NCBI GenBank assembly: GCA_949752795.1
Contig: CATKHW010000286.1
Span: forward strand, 558,001 to 622,000
Direction: 5' to 3'
From: Hyperoodon ampullatus
Lineage: Eukaryota > Chordata > Mammalia > Artiodactyla > Ziphiidae
DNA: 64,000 nucleotides
Shown piece by piece: positions 35,491-49,055 of this stretch. A program made the position numbers and the translations under genes. Numbering within the stretch: the stretch's first letter is position 1; every line of letters starts with the position of its first letter. The notes below the pieces were generated by a model that was not told the DNA's origin, made no database searches, and saw only the letters and a list, made by a program, of their open reading frames with translations.

Positions 35491-36892
35491 GGTGGGCTGA
35501 GACTTTGGTTAATTCTTCTTCCTGCCGGGAAGTTAGAGTGATATGTGCCCGTTCAAATGCCTAACAGCTACTCTCTCATTGGTTCTCCCTCTTCCCTTTC
35601 ATCCTCTGCCAAATTGGAAACCTGTGCGAACCAGGAGGTTAAAGGGGCTGTCTCTCCAAGTTGGGAGATTGATAGTAAAGCAGATGGAAAGTCAAACCGG
35701 AGCACCAGGAGAGGGACTATTCGTTGAGTTTTAGAAACCTTTCGTATTCACAGTGTGTCCGTTCTCTATGTTTCCCGTACATGTTATAACTGTAGTAATA
35801 TTCCCTTCAACCTGGAGAGTTGGGACCCATGGAATAGGTGCCATGCATTATTGCTTTAAAGGGTCTGCATTTGTTCACCCAATCTCACGAATCGTCTCAG
35901 TCCCAAGTGTCCAGCCTTATGCCACATCCAGCTGTCGTTGTAGATAGGGTCATTCCAGGTTTCATCAGAGACCCTGAAGGAATTGTAAAGAATTTCCCAG
36001 TTTTTTTGTTTTGTTTTTGAAATTCCTTTTTATAGTGGGTTTGAGCTTATTCTCGCTGCCATGTTTATGCCAGTCTAGACACACTTAATTCCCTTATGCA
36101 GATATATCAATACATAGGTTTTAAGATTCTTACTAGTCTGATATATTCCTCTGCGGGAAATATGGGGTTTTGAGTCCCTTTCACTGAGGAAGGTGTAGGT
36201 CTTCTCTATTCCATAGTTGGTTTTTGGAACGGTACCTGTGCTTATATCAAACTCTGGTTTTATGCATCACCCCACCTCTCCTTCCCCCTTAAGCAGGCAT
36301 AAGAGTGTTTTCTAAATGTGAGACACTGTTCTCTTTCCTAACTCAGTTCAAGTGTAGCCATGTTTATGGGATCTTCATAAGTGATATCTTATGATAAGTT
36401 TCTTTTTCTGTGTGACTTATTTCACTTAGAATCATCGTACCTGAATCCACCCATTTTGCTGCTACTGGTCTTATGACATTGATTTCATGGCTGAGGGATA
36501 TTCCATCGTACATAAGTACCACAATTTTTTGAACCATTTTTATATTTCCTGGGATACTTAAGGTGTATCCAAGTTGAGGTCCTTGTAAGCAGTGCAGCCC
36601 TAAATTTTGGGGTGGCTCTGTCTTATTGATTTTCAGTTTTCCCAAGGTATATTCCCTAGACTGGAAGTGCCCTTGGCTCTGTAGCTCTGTTGTTTACTTG
36701 TTTTAGGGAACACAATGCACTCCTCCAGAGAGGCAGTTGGCAATTTACATCCCGCCCATCAGCATAACAAGGCTCCCTGTTCTCCAGGGCCTGTCTTGCC
36801 TTTCTGGTTTTTACACATTTTGTGGATGTCCCTTTTGACCGGTGGGAAGTGATACTTCTTTGTAGTGCAGATTTGCATTGCCCGCTTGCTTG
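35154..36892 (+). repeat. Satellite unit 21
   Basis: 1739 bp. One palindrome mismatch (aaaaacggcg). Private changes continue to about 35490 (gattctaacg, gtgagactgagttcc, accgaaagtcc), then the sequence returns to the group consensus. Confidence 0.96.
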
Positions 36893-36966
36893 CTTGGCCA
36901 AAAAGGGCGTATGCGTTTTCTCCTGAATATATTCAGGAGAAAACGCATACGCCCTTTTTGGCCAAG
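36893..36966. repeat. Perfect 74-bp palindrome (unit 22)
   Basis: Both arms intact, directly after the diverged patch and unit 21. Confidence 0.95.
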
Positions 36967-38631
36967 TGCATCATTGTCGAAGTTGTGCCCCTCTTCCTGT
37001 GCATTAAAGGCGATTCCAACGTACCTCTTGAAATCTGTTTCCTGCTATTCTGCCTCGCTTTCAAGTCCGCCTCGTTGCCTTCCCTCAACAGATTTTTGGA
37101 CGATAGTTGCTCTTTATTACTCGGCCAGTTTGTGAATTGCTGTGCCCGTGAGCTCCATTTTTCAACTCGTTTTTGGTGAGCTGACCGCAAGTCCAACATT
37201 TTGGTTCAGGAGCTATGCTGGCTCCCGGTGGGGTGCTGAGACTTTGGTTAATTCTTCTTCCTGCCGGGAAGTTAGAGTGATATGTGCCGGCCCAAATGGC
37301 TAACAGCTACTCTCTCATTGATTCTCCCTGTTCCCTTTCATCCTCTGCCAAATTGGCAACCTGTGCGAACCAGGAGGTTAAAGGGGCTGTCTCTCCAAGT
37401 TGGCAGGTTGATAGTAAAGCAGATGGAAAGTCAAACCCGAGCACCAGGAAAGGGACTATTCGTTGAGTTTTAGAAACCTTTCGTATTCACAGTGGGTCCG
37501 TTCTCTAGGTTTCCCGTACATGTTATAGCTGTAGTAATATTCCCTTCAACCTGCAGAGTTGGGACCCATGGAATGGGTGCCAGGCATTTGTGCTTTAAAG
37601 GGTCTGCATTTTCTCACCCAATCTCACCAATCGTCTCAGTCCCAAGTGTCCCTCCTTATGCCACATCCAGCTGTCATTGTAGATAGGGTCATTCCAGGTT
37701 TCATCAGAGACCCTAAAGGAATTCTAAAGAATTTCCTAGTTTTATTGTTTTGTTTTTGAAATTCCTTTTTATAGTGGGTTTGAGCTGATTCTTGCTGCCA
37801 TGTTTATGCCAGTCTAGACACACTTGATTCCCTTATGGAGACATATCAGTATATAGGTTTTAAGATTCTTACTAGTCAGATATATTCCTCTGCGGGAAAT
37901 ATGGGGTTTTGAGTCCCTTTCACTGAGGAAGGTGTAGGTTTTGTCTATTCCATAGTTGGTTTTTGGAACGGTACCTGTGCTTATATCAAACTCTGGTTTT
38001 ATGCATCACCCCACCTCTCCTTCCCCCTTAAGCAGGCATAAGAGTGTTTTCTAAATGTGAGACACTGTTCTCTTTCCTAACTCAGTTCAAGTGTAGCCAT
38101 GCTTACAGGATCTTCATAAGTGATATCTTATGATAAGTTTCTCTTTCTGTGTGACTTATTTCACTTAGAATCATCGTACCTGAATCCACCCATTTTGCTG
38201 CTACTGGTCTTATGACATTGATTTCATGGCTGAGGGATATTCCATCGTACGTAAGTACCACAATTTTTTGAACCATTTTTATATTCCCTGGGATATTTAA
38301 GGTGTACCCAAGTTGAGGTCCTTGTAAGCAGTGCAGCCCTAGGTTTTAGGGTGGCTGTGTCTTATTGATTTTCAGTTTTCCCAAGGTATATTCCCTAGAC
38401 TGGAAGTGCCCTTGGCTCTGTAGCTCTGTTCTTTACTTGTTTTAGGGAACAAAATGCACTCCTCCAGAGAGGCAGTTGGCAATTTACATCCCGCCCATCA
38501 GCATAACAAGGCTCCCTGTTCTCCAGGGCCTGTCTTGCCTTTCTGGTTTTTACACATTTTGTGGATGTCCCTTTTGACCGGTGGGAAGTGATACTTCTTT
38601 GTAGTGCAGATTTGCATTGCCCGCTTGCTTG
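36893..38631 (+). repeat. Satellite unit 22
   Basis: 1739 bp, perfect palindrome. Reads gtgccggcccaaatgg near 37284 and shares caacattttgg (37193) and gttctttatt-like changes with unit 23. Confidence 0.96.
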
Positions 38632-40369
38632 CTTGGCCAAAAAGGGCGTATGCATTTTCTCCTGAATATATTCAGGAGAAAACGCATACGCCCTTTTTGG
38701 CCAAGTGCATCATTGTTGAAGTTGTGCCCCTCTTCCTGTGCTTTAAAGGCGATTCCAACGTACCTCTTGAAATCTGTTTCCTGCTATTCTGCCTCGCTTT
38801 CAAGTCAGCCTCGTTGCCTTCCCTCAACAGATTTTTGGACGATAGTTGTTCTTTATTACTCGGCCAGTTTGTGAATTGCTGTGCCCCTGAGCTCCATTTT
38901 TCAACTCGTTTTTGGTGAGCTGACCGCAAGTCCAACATTTTGCTTCAGGAGCTATACTGGCTCCCGGTGGGGGGCTGAGACTTTGGTTAATTCTTCTTCC
39001 TGCCGGGAAGTTAGAGTGATATGTGCCCGTCCAAATGCCTAACAGCTACTCTCTCGTTGGTTCTCCCTCTTCCCTTTCATCCTCTGCCAAATTGGCAACC
39101 TGTGTGAACCAGGAGTTTACAGGGGCTGTCTCTCCATGTTGGGAGGTTGATAGTAAAGCAGATGGAAAGTAAAACCGGAGCACCAGGAGAGGGACTATTC
39201 GTTGAGTTTTAGAAACCTTTCGTATTCACAGTGTGTCCGTTCTCTAGGTTTCCCGTACATGTTATAAATGTAATAATATTCCCATCAACCTGGAGAGTTG
39301 GGACCCATGGAATGGGTGACATGCATTATTGCTTTAAAGGGTCTGCATTTGCTCACCCAATCTCACCAATCATCTCAGTCCCAAGTGTCCAGCCTTATGC
39401 CACATCCAGGTGCGTTGTAGAAAGGGTCATTCCAGGTTTCATAAGAGACCCTAAAGGAATTGCAAAGAATTTCCCAGTTTTTTTGTTTTGTTTTTGCAAT
39501 TCCTTTTTATAGTGGGTTTGAGATGATTCTCGCTGCCATGTTTATGCCAGTCTAGACACACTTGATTCCCTTACGGAGACATATCAATACATAGGTTTTA
39601 AGATTCTTACTAGTCAGATATATTCCTCTGCTGGAAATATGGGGTTTTGAGTCCCTTTCACTGAGGAAGGTGTAGGTCTTGTCTATTCCATAGTTGGTTT
39701 TTGGAACGGTACCTGTGCTTATATCAAACTCTGGTTTTATGCATCACCCCACCTCTCCTTCCCCCTTAAGCAGGCATAAGGGTGTTTTCTAAATGTGAGA
39801 CACTGTTCTCTTTCCTAACTCAGTTCAAGTGTAGCCATGTTTACAGGATCTTCATAAGTGATATCTTATGATAAGTTTCTTTTTCTGTGTGACTTATTTC
39901 ACTTAGAATCATCGTACCTGAATCAACCCATTTTGCTGCTACTGGTCTTATGAGATTGATTTCATGGCTGAGGGATATTCCATCGTACGTAAGTACCACA
40001 ATTTTTTGAACCATGTTTATATTTTCTGGGATATTTAAGGTGTACCCAAGTTGAGGTCCTTGTAAGCAGTGCAGCCCTAAATTTTGGTGTGGCTCTGTCT
40101 TATTGATTTTCAGTTTTCCCAAGGTATATTCCCTAGACTAGAAGTGCCCTAGGCTATGTAGCTCTGTTGTTTACTTGTTTTAGGGAACAGAATGCACTCC
40201 TCCAGAGAGGCAGTTGGCAATTTACATCCCGCCCATCAGCATAACAAGGATCCCTGTTCTCCAGGACCTGTCTTGCCTTTCTGGTTTTTACACATTTTGT
40301 GGATGTCCCTTTTAACCGGTGGGAAGTGATACTTCTTTGTAGTGCAGATTTGCATTGCCCGCTTGCTTG
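38632..40369 (+). repeat. Satellite unit 23
   Basis: 1738 bp. One CpG-type palindrome mismatch (tatgcatttt). Private changes include ccaggtgcgttgtag near 39406 and attgcaaagaattt near 39458. Confidence 0.96.
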
Positions 40370-42105
40370 CTTGGCCAAAAAGGGCGTATGCGTTTTGTCC
40401 TGAATATATTCAGGAGAAAATGCATACGCCCTTTTTGGCCAAGTGCATCATTGTCGAAGTTGTGCCCCTCTTCCTGTGCTTTAAAGGCGATTCCAACATA
40501 CCTCTTGAAATCTGTTTCCTGTTATTCTGCCTCGCTTTCAAGTCCGCCTCGTTGCCTTCCCTCAACAGATTTTTGGACGATAGTTGTCCTTTATTACTTG
40601 GCCAGTTTGTGAATTGCTGTGCCCCTGAGCTCCATTTATCAACTCGTTTTTTGTGAGCTGACCGAATGTCCAAAATTTTGGTTCAGGACCTATGCTGGTT
40701 CCCGGTGGGTGGCTGAGACTTTGGTTAATTCTTCTTCCTGCCGGGAAATTAAAGTGATATGTGCCCGTCCAAATACCTAACAGCTACTCTCTCATTGGTT
40801 CTCCGTATTCCCTTTCATCCTCTGCCAAATTGGCAACCTGTGCGAACAAGGAGGTTAAAGGGGCTTTCTCTCCAATTTGGGAGGTTGATAGTAAAGCAGA
40901 TTCAAAGTCAAACCCGAGCACCAGGAGAGGGACTATTCGTTGAGGTTTAGAAACCTTTCGTATTCACAGTGTGTCCGTTCTCTAGGTTTCCCGTACATGT
41001 TATAGCTGTAGTAATATTCCCTTTAACCTGGAGAGTTGGGACCCATGGAATGGGCCAGGCATTTGTGCTTTAAAGGGTCTGCATTTGCTCACCCAATCTC
41101 ACCAATCCCCTCAGTCCCAAGTATCCAGCCTTATGCCTCATCCACCTGTCATTGTACATAGGGTCATTCCAGGTTTCATCAGTGACCCTGAAGGAATTGT
41201 AAAGAATTTCCCAGTTTTTCTATTTTGTTTTTGAAATTCCTTTTTATAGTGGGTTTGAGCTGATTCTCGCTGCCATGTTTATGCCAGTCTAGACACACTT
41301 GATTCCCTTACGGAGACATATCAATACATAGGTTTTAAGATTCTTACTAGTCAGATATATTCCTCTGCGGGAAATATGGGGTTTTGAGTCCCTTTCATTG
41401 AGGAAGGTGTAGGTCTTGTCTATTCCATAGTTGGTTTTTGGAACGGTACATGTGCTTATATCAAACTCTGGTTTTATGCATCACCCACCTCTCCTTCCCC
41501 CTTAAGCAGGCATAAGAGTGTTTTCTAAATGTGAGACACTGTTCTCTTTCCTAACTCAGTTCAAGTGTTGCCATGTTTACAGGATCTTCATAAGTGATAT
41601 CTTATGATAAGTTTCTTTTTCTCTGTGACTTATTTCACTTAGAATCATCGTACCTGAATCAACCCATTTTGCTGCTACTGGTCTTATGACATTGATTTCA
41701 TGGCTGAGGGATATTCCATCGTACGTAAGTACCACAATTTTTTGAATCATTTTTATATTTCCTGGGATATTTAAGGTGTACCCAAGTTGAGGTCCTTGTA
41801 AGCAGTGCAGCCGTAAATTTTGGGGTGGCTCTGTCTTATTGATTTTCAGTTTTCCCAAGGTATATTCCCTAGACTAGAAGTGCCCTAGGCTATGTAGCTC
41901 TGTTGTTTACTTGTTTTAGGGAACACAATGCACTCCTCCAGAGAGGCAGTTGGCAATTTACATCCCGCCCATCAGCATAACAAGGCTCCCTGTTCTCCAG
42001 GACCTGTCTTGCCTTTCTGGTTTTTACACATTTTGTGGATGTCCGTTTTAACCGGTGGGAAGTGATACTTCTTTGTAGTGCAGATTTGCATTGCCCGCTT
42101 GCTTG
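40370..42105 (+). repeat. Satellite unit 24
   Basis: 1736 bp. Two palindrome mismatches (ttttgtcc, aaatgcat). Lacks two bases at gaatgggccaggc (41048) and one at catcacccacc (41480); unit 25 has the same deletions. Confidence 0.96.
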
Positions 42106-43840
42106 CTTGGCCAAAAAGGGCGTATGCGTTTTCTCTTGAATATATTCAGGAGAAAACGCATACGCCCTTTTTGGCCAAGTGCATCATTGTCGAAGTTGTG
42201 CCCCTCTTCCTGTGCTTTAAAGGCGATTCCAACGTACCTCTTGAAATCTGTTTCTTGCTATTCTGCCTCGCTTTCAAGTCCGCCTCGTTGCCTTCCCTCA
42301 ACAGAATTTTGGACGATAGTTGTCCTTTATTCCTTGGCCAGATTGTGAATTGCTGTGCGCCTGAGCTCCATTTTTCAAATCGTTTTTTGTGAGCTGACCG
42401 AATGTCCAAAATTTTATTTCAGGACCTATGCTGGTTCCCGGTGGGTGGCTGAGACTTTGGTTAATTCTTCTTCCTGCCGGGAAATTAAAGTGATATGTGC
42501 CCGTCCAAATGCCTAACAGCTACTCTCTCATTGGTTCTCCCTCTTCCCTTTCATCCTCTGCCAAATTGGCAACCTGTGCGAACCAGGAGGTTAAAGGGGC
42601 TTTCTCTCCAAGTTGGGAGGTTGATAGTAAAGCAGATGGAAAGTCAAACCCGAGCACCAGGAGAGGGACTATTCGTTGAGTTTTAGAAACCTTTCGTATT
42701 CACAGTGTGTCCGTTCTCTGGGTTTCCCGTACATGTTATAGCTGTAGTAATATTCCCTTTAACCTGGAGAGTTGGGACCCATGGAATGGGCCAGGCATTT
42801 GTGCTTTAAAGGGTCTGCATTTGCTCACCCAATCTCACCAATCCTCTCAGTCCCAAGTGTCCAGCCTTATGCCTCATCCAGCTGTCATTGTACATAGGGT
42901 CATTCCAGGTTTCATCAGTGACCCTGAAGGAATTGTAAAGAATTTCCCAGTTTTTCTGTTTTGTTTTTGAAATTCCTTTTTATAGTGGGTTTGAGCTGAT
43001 TCTCGCTGCCATGTTTATGCCAGTCTAGACACACTTGATTCCCTTACGGAGACATATCAATACATAGGTTTTAAGATTCTTACTAGTCAGATATATTCCT
43101 CTGCGGGAAATATGGGGTTTTGAGTCCCTTTCACTGAGGAAGGTGTAGGTCTTGTCTATTCCATAGTTGGCTTTTGGAACGGTACATGTGCTTATATCAA
43201 ACTCTGCTTTTATGCATCACCCACCTCTCCTTCCCCCTTAAGCAGGCATAAGAGTGTTTTCTAAATGTGAGACACTGTTCTCTTTCCTAACTCAGTTCAA
43301 GTGTTGCCATGTTTTCAGGATCTTCATAAGTGATATCTTATGATAAGTTTCTTTTTCTCTGTGACTTATTTCACTTAGAATCATCGTACCTGAATCAACC
43401 CATTTTGCTGCTACTGGTCTTATGACTTTGATTTCATGGCTGAGGGATATTCCATCGTACGTAAGTACCACAATTTTTTGAATCATTTTTATATTTCCTG
43501 GGATATTTAAGGTGTACCCAAGTTGAGGTCCTTGTAATCAGTGCAGCCCTAAATTTTGGGGTGGCTCTGTCTTATTGATTTTCAGTTTCCCAAGGTATAT
43601 TCCCTAGACTAGAATTGCCCTAGGCTATGTAGCTCTGTTGTTTACTTGTTTTAGGGAACACAATGCACTCCTCCAGAGAGGCAGTTGGCAATTTACATCC
43701 CGCCCATCAGCATAACAAGGCTCCCTGTTCTCCAGGACCTGTCTTGCCTTTCTGGTTTTTACACATTTTGTGGATGTCCGTTTTAACCGGTGGGAAGTGA
43801 TACTTCTTTGTAGTGCAGATTTGCATTGCCCACTTGCTAG
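42106..43840 (+). repeat. Satellite unit 25
   Basis: 1735 bp. One palindrome mismatch (ctcttgaat). Shares the unit 24 deletions and lacks one further T at cagtttcccaagg (43582). Confidence 0.96.
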
Positions 43841-45579
43841 CTTGGCCAAAAAGGGCGTATGCGATTTCTCCTGAATATATTCAGGAGAAAACGCATACGC
43901 CCTTTTTGGCCAAGTGCATCATTGTCGAAGTTATGCCCCTCTTCCTGTGCTTTAAAGGCGATTCCAACGTACCTCTTGAAATCTGTTTCCTGTTATTCTG
44001 CCTCGCTTTCAAGTCCGCCTCGTTGCCTTCCCTCAACAGATTTTTGGACGATAGTTGTCCTTTATTACTCAGCCAGTTTGTGAATTGTTGTGCCCCTGAG
44101 CTCCATTCTTCAACTCGTTTTTGGTGAGCTGACCGCAAGTCCAAAATTTTGGTTCAGGACCTATACTGGTTCCCGGTGGATGGCTGAGACTTTGGTTAAT
44201 TCTTCTTCCTGCCGGGAAATTACAGTGATATGTGCCCGTCCAAATGCCTAACAGCTACTCTCTCATTGGTTCTCCCTCTTCCCTTTCATCCTCTGCCAAA
44301 TTGGCAACCTGTGCGAACCAGGAGGTTAAAGGGTCTGTCTCTCCAAGTTGGGAGGTTGATAGTAAAGCAGATGGAAAGTCAAACCGGAGCACAAGGAGAG
44401 GGACTATTCGTTGAGTTTTAGAAACCTTTCGTATTCACTGTGTGTCCGTTCTCTAGGTTTACCGTACATGTTATAGCTGTAGTAATATTCCCTTTAACCT
44501 GGAGAGTTGGGACCCATGGAATGGGTGCCAGGGATTTGTGCTTTAAATGGTATGCATTTGCTCACCCAATCTCACCAATCCTCTCAGTCCCAAGTGTGCA
44601 GCCTTATGCCACATCCAGCTGTCGTTGTACATATGGTCATTCCAGGTTTCATCAGAGACCCTGAAGGAATTGTAAAGAATTTCCCAGTTTTTTTGTTTTG
44701 TTTTTGAAATTCCTTTTTATAGTGGGTTTGAGCTGATTCTCGCTGCCATGTTTATGCCAGTCTAGACACACTTGATTCCCTTACGTAGACATGTCAATAC
44801 ATAGGTTTTAAGATTCTTACTAGTCAGATATATTCCTCTGCGGGAAATATGGGGTTTTGAATCCCTCTCACTGAGGAAGGTGTAGGTCTTGTCTATTCCA
44901 TAGTTGGTTTTTGGAACGATACCTGTGCTTATATCAAACTCTGGTTTTATGCATCACCCCACCTCTCCTTCCCCCTTAAGCAGGCATAAGAGTGTTTTCT
45001 AAATGTGAGACACTGTTCTCTTTCCTAACTCAGTTCAAGTGTAGCCATGTTTACAGGATCTTCATAAGTGATATCTTATGATAAGTTTCTTTTTCTGTGT
45101 GACTTATTTCACTTAGAATCATCGTACCTGAATCCACCCATTTTGCTGCTACTTGTCTTATGACATTGATTTCATGGCTGAGGGATATTCCATCGTATGT
45201 AAGTACCACAATTTTTTGAACCATTTTTATATTTCCTGGGATATTTAAGGTGTACCCAAGTTGAGGTCCTTGTAAGCAGTGCAGCCCTAAATTTTGGGGT
45301 GGCTCTGTCTTATTGATTTTCAGTTTTCCCAAGGTATATTCCCTAGACTGGAAGTGCCCTTGGCTCTGTAGCTCTGTTGTTTACTTGTTTTAGGGAACAC
45401 AATGCACTCCTCCAGAGAGGTAGTTGTCAAGTTACATCCCGCCCATCAGCATAACAAGGCTCCCTGTTTTCCAGGGCCTGTCTTGCCTTTCTGGTTTTTA
45501 CACATTTTGTGGATGTCCCTTTTGACCGTTGGGAAGTGATACTTCTTTGTAGTGCAGATTTGCATTGCCCGCTTGCGTG
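43841..45579 (+). repeat. Satellite unit 26
   Basis: 1739 bp. One palindrome mismatch (tgcgatttc). The set ggtttaccgtac, aaatggtatgc and gtacatatgg (44450-44640) recurs in unit 29, 5215 bp later. Confidence 0.96.
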
Positions 45580-47317
45580 CTTGGGCAAAAAGGGCGTATG
45601 CGTTTTCTCCTGAATATATTCAGGAGAAAACGCATACGCCCTTTTTGGCCAAGTGCATCATTGTCGAAATTGTGCCCCTCTTCCTGTGCTTTAAAGGCGA
45701 TTCCAACGTACCTCTTGAAATCAGTTTACTGCTATTCTGCCTCGCTTTAATTCCGCCTCGTTGCCTTCCCTCAACAGATTTTTGGACGATAGTTGTCCTT
45801 TATTACTTGGCCAGTTTGTGAATTGCTGTGCCCCTGAGCTCCATTTTTCAACTCGTTTTTTGTGAGCTGACCGCATGTCCAAAATTTTGGTTCAGGACCT
45901 ATGCTGGTTCCCGGTGGGTGGCTGAGACTTTGGTTAATTCTTCTTCCTGCCGGGAAATTAAAGTGTTATGTGCCCGTCCAAATGCCTAACAGCTACTCTC
46001 TCATTGGTTCTCCCTCTTCCCTTTCATCCTCTGCCAAATTGGCAACCTGTGCGAACCAGGAGGTTAAAGGGGCTGTCTCTCCAAGTTGGGAGGTTGATAG
46101 TAAAGCAGATTCAAAGTCAAACCCGAGCACCAGGAGAGGGACTATTCGTTGAGATTTAGAAACCTTTCGTATTCACAGTGTGTCCGTTCTCTAGGTTTCC
46201 CGTACATGTTATAGCTGTAGTAATATTCCCTTTAACCTGCAGAACTGGTAACCATGGAATGGGTGCCAGGCATTTGTGCTTTAAAGGGTCTGCATTTGCT
46301 CACCCAATCTCACCAATCCTCTCAGTCCCAAGTGTCCAGCCTTAAGCCTCATCCAGCTGTCATTGTACATAAGGTCATTCCAGGTTTCATCAGTGACCCT
46401 GAAGGAATTGTAAAGAATTTCCCAGTTTTTCTGTTTTGTTTTTGAAATTCCTTTTTATAGTGGGTTTGAGCTGATTCTCGCTGCCATGTCTATGCCAGTC
46501 TAGGCACACTTGATTCCCTTACGGAGACATATCAATACATAGGTTTTAAGATTCTTACTAGTCAGATATATTCCTCTGCGGGAAATATGGGGTTTTGATT
46601 CCCTTTCACTGAGGAAGGTGTAGGTCTTGTCTATTCCATAGTTGGTTTTTGGAACGGTACCTGTGCTTATATCAAACTCTGGTTTTATGCATCACCCCAC
46701 CTCTCCTTCCCCCTTAAGCAGGCATTAGAGTGTTTTCTAAATGTGAGACACTGTTCTCTTTCCTAACTCAGTTCAAGTGTAGCCATGTTTACAGGATCTT
46801 CATAAGTGATATCTTATGATAAGTTTCTTTTTCTGTGTGACTTATTTCACTTAGAATTATCGTACCTGAATCCACCCATTTTGCTGCTACTGGTCTTATG
46901 ACATTGATTTCATGGCTGAGGGATATTCCATCGTACGTAAGTACCACAATTTTTTGAACCATTTTTATATATCCTGGGATATTTAATGTGTACCCAAGTT
47001 GAGGTCCTTGTAAGCAGTGCAGCCCTAAATTTTGGGGTGGCTCTGTCTTATTGATTTTCAGTTTTCCCAAGGTATATTCCCTAGACTGGAAGTGCCCTTG
47101 GCTCTGTAGCTCTGTTGTTTACTTGTTTTAGGGAACACAATGCACTCCTCCAGAGAGGCAGTTGTCAAGTTACATCCCGCCCATCAGCATAACAAGGCTC
47201 CCTGTTCTCCAGGGCCTGTCTTGCCTTTCTGGTTTTTACACATTTTGTGGATGTCCCTTTTGACCGGTGGGAAGTGATACTTCTTTGTAGTGAAGATTTG
47301 CATTGCCCGCTTGCTTG
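45580..47317 (+). repeat. Satellite unit 27
   Basis: 1738 bp. One palindrome mismatch (cttgggcaaaa). Lacks a base at cgctttaattccgcc (45744), and reads gcagattcaaag (46107), as do units 24 and 28. Confidence 0.96.
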
Positions 47318-49055
47318 CTTGGCCAAAAAGGGCGTATGCGTTTTCTCTTGAATATATTCAGGAGGAAACGCATACGCCCTTTTTGGCCAAGTGCATCATT
47401 GTCGAAGTTGTGCCCCTTTTCCTGTGCTTTAAAGGCGATTCCAACGTACCTCTTGAAATCTGTTTCCTGCTATTCTGCCTCACTTTCAAATCCGCCACGT
47501 TGTCTTCCCTCAACAGATTTTTGGACGATAGTTGTCCTTTATTATCTGGCCAGTTTGTGAATTGCTGTGCCCCTGAGCTCCATTTTTCAACTCGTTTTTT
47601 GTGAGCTGACCGCATGTCCAAAATTTTGGTTCAGGACCTATGCTGGTTCCCGGTGGGTGGCTGAGACTTTGATTAATTCTTCTTCCTGCCGGGAAATTAA
47701 AGTGATATGTGCCCGTCCAAATGCCTAACAGCTACTCTCTCATTGGTTCTCCCTCTTCCCTTTCATCCTCAGCCAAATTGGCAACCTGTGCGAACCAGGA
47801 GGTTAAAGGGGCTGTCTCTCCAAGTTGGGAGGTTGATAGTAAAGCAGATTCAAAGTCAAACCCGAGCACCAGGAGAGGGAATATTCGTTGAGTTTTAGAA
47901 ACCTTTCGTATTCACAGTGTGTCCGTTCTCTAGGTTTCCCGTACATGTTATAGCTGTAGTAATATTCCCTTCAACCTGGAGAGTTGGGACCCATGGAATG
48001 GGTGCCATGCATTATTGTTTTAAAGGGTCTGCATTTGCTCACCCAATCTCACCAATCGTCTCAGTCCCAAGTGTCCCTCCTTATGCCACATGCAGCTGTC
48101 ATTGTAGATAGGATCATTCCAGGGTTCATCAGAGACCCTGAAGGAATTGTTAAGAATTTCCCAGTTTTTTTGTTTTGTTTTTGAAATTCCTTTTTATAGT
48201 GGGTTTGAGATGATTCTCGCTGCCATGTTTATGCCAGTCTAGACACACTTGTTTCCCTTACGGAGACATATCAATACATAGGTTTTAAGATTCTTACTAG
48301 TCAGATATATTCCTCTGCGGGTAATATGGGGTTTTGAGTCCCTTTCACTGAGGAAGGTGTAGGTCTTGTTTATTCCATAGTTGGTTTTTGGAACGGTACC
48401 TGTGCTTATATCTAACTCTGGTTTTATGCATCACCCCACCTCTCCTTCCCCCTTAAGCAGTCATAAGAGTGTTTTCTAAATGTGAGACACTGTTCTCTTT
48501 CCTAACTCAGTTCAAGTGTAGCCATGTTTACAGGATCTTCATAAGTGATATCTTATGATAAGTTTCTTTTTCTGTGTGACTTATTTCACTTAGAATCATC
48601 GTACCTGTATCCACCCATTTTGCTGCTACTGGTCTTATGACATTGATTTCATGGCTGAGGGATATTCCATCGTACGTAAGTACCACAATTTTTTGAACCA
48701 TTTTTATATTTCCTGGGATATTAAGGTGTACCCAAGTTGAGGTCCTTGTAAGCAGTGCAGCCCTAAATTTTGGGGTGGCTCTGTCTTATTGATTTTCAGA
48801 ATTCCCAAGGTATATTTTCTAGACTGGAAGTGCCCTTGGCTCTTTACCTCTGTTCTTTACTTGTTTTAAGGAACACAATATACACCTCCAGAGAGGCAGT
48901 TGGCAATTTACATCCCGCCCATCAGCATAACAAGGCTCCCTGTTCTCCAGGGCCTGTCTTGCCTTTCTGGTTTTTACACATTTTGTGGATGTCCCTTTTG
49001 ACCGGTGGGAAGTGATACTTCTTTGTAGTGCAGATTTGCATTGCCCGCTTGCTTG
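47318..49055 (+). repeat. Satellite unit 28
   Basis: 1738 bp. Two palindrome mismatches (ctcttgaat, caggaggaaac). Has one T fewer at gggatattaagg (48715) and ends with the aatatacacctcc variant (48876). Confidence 0.96.
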
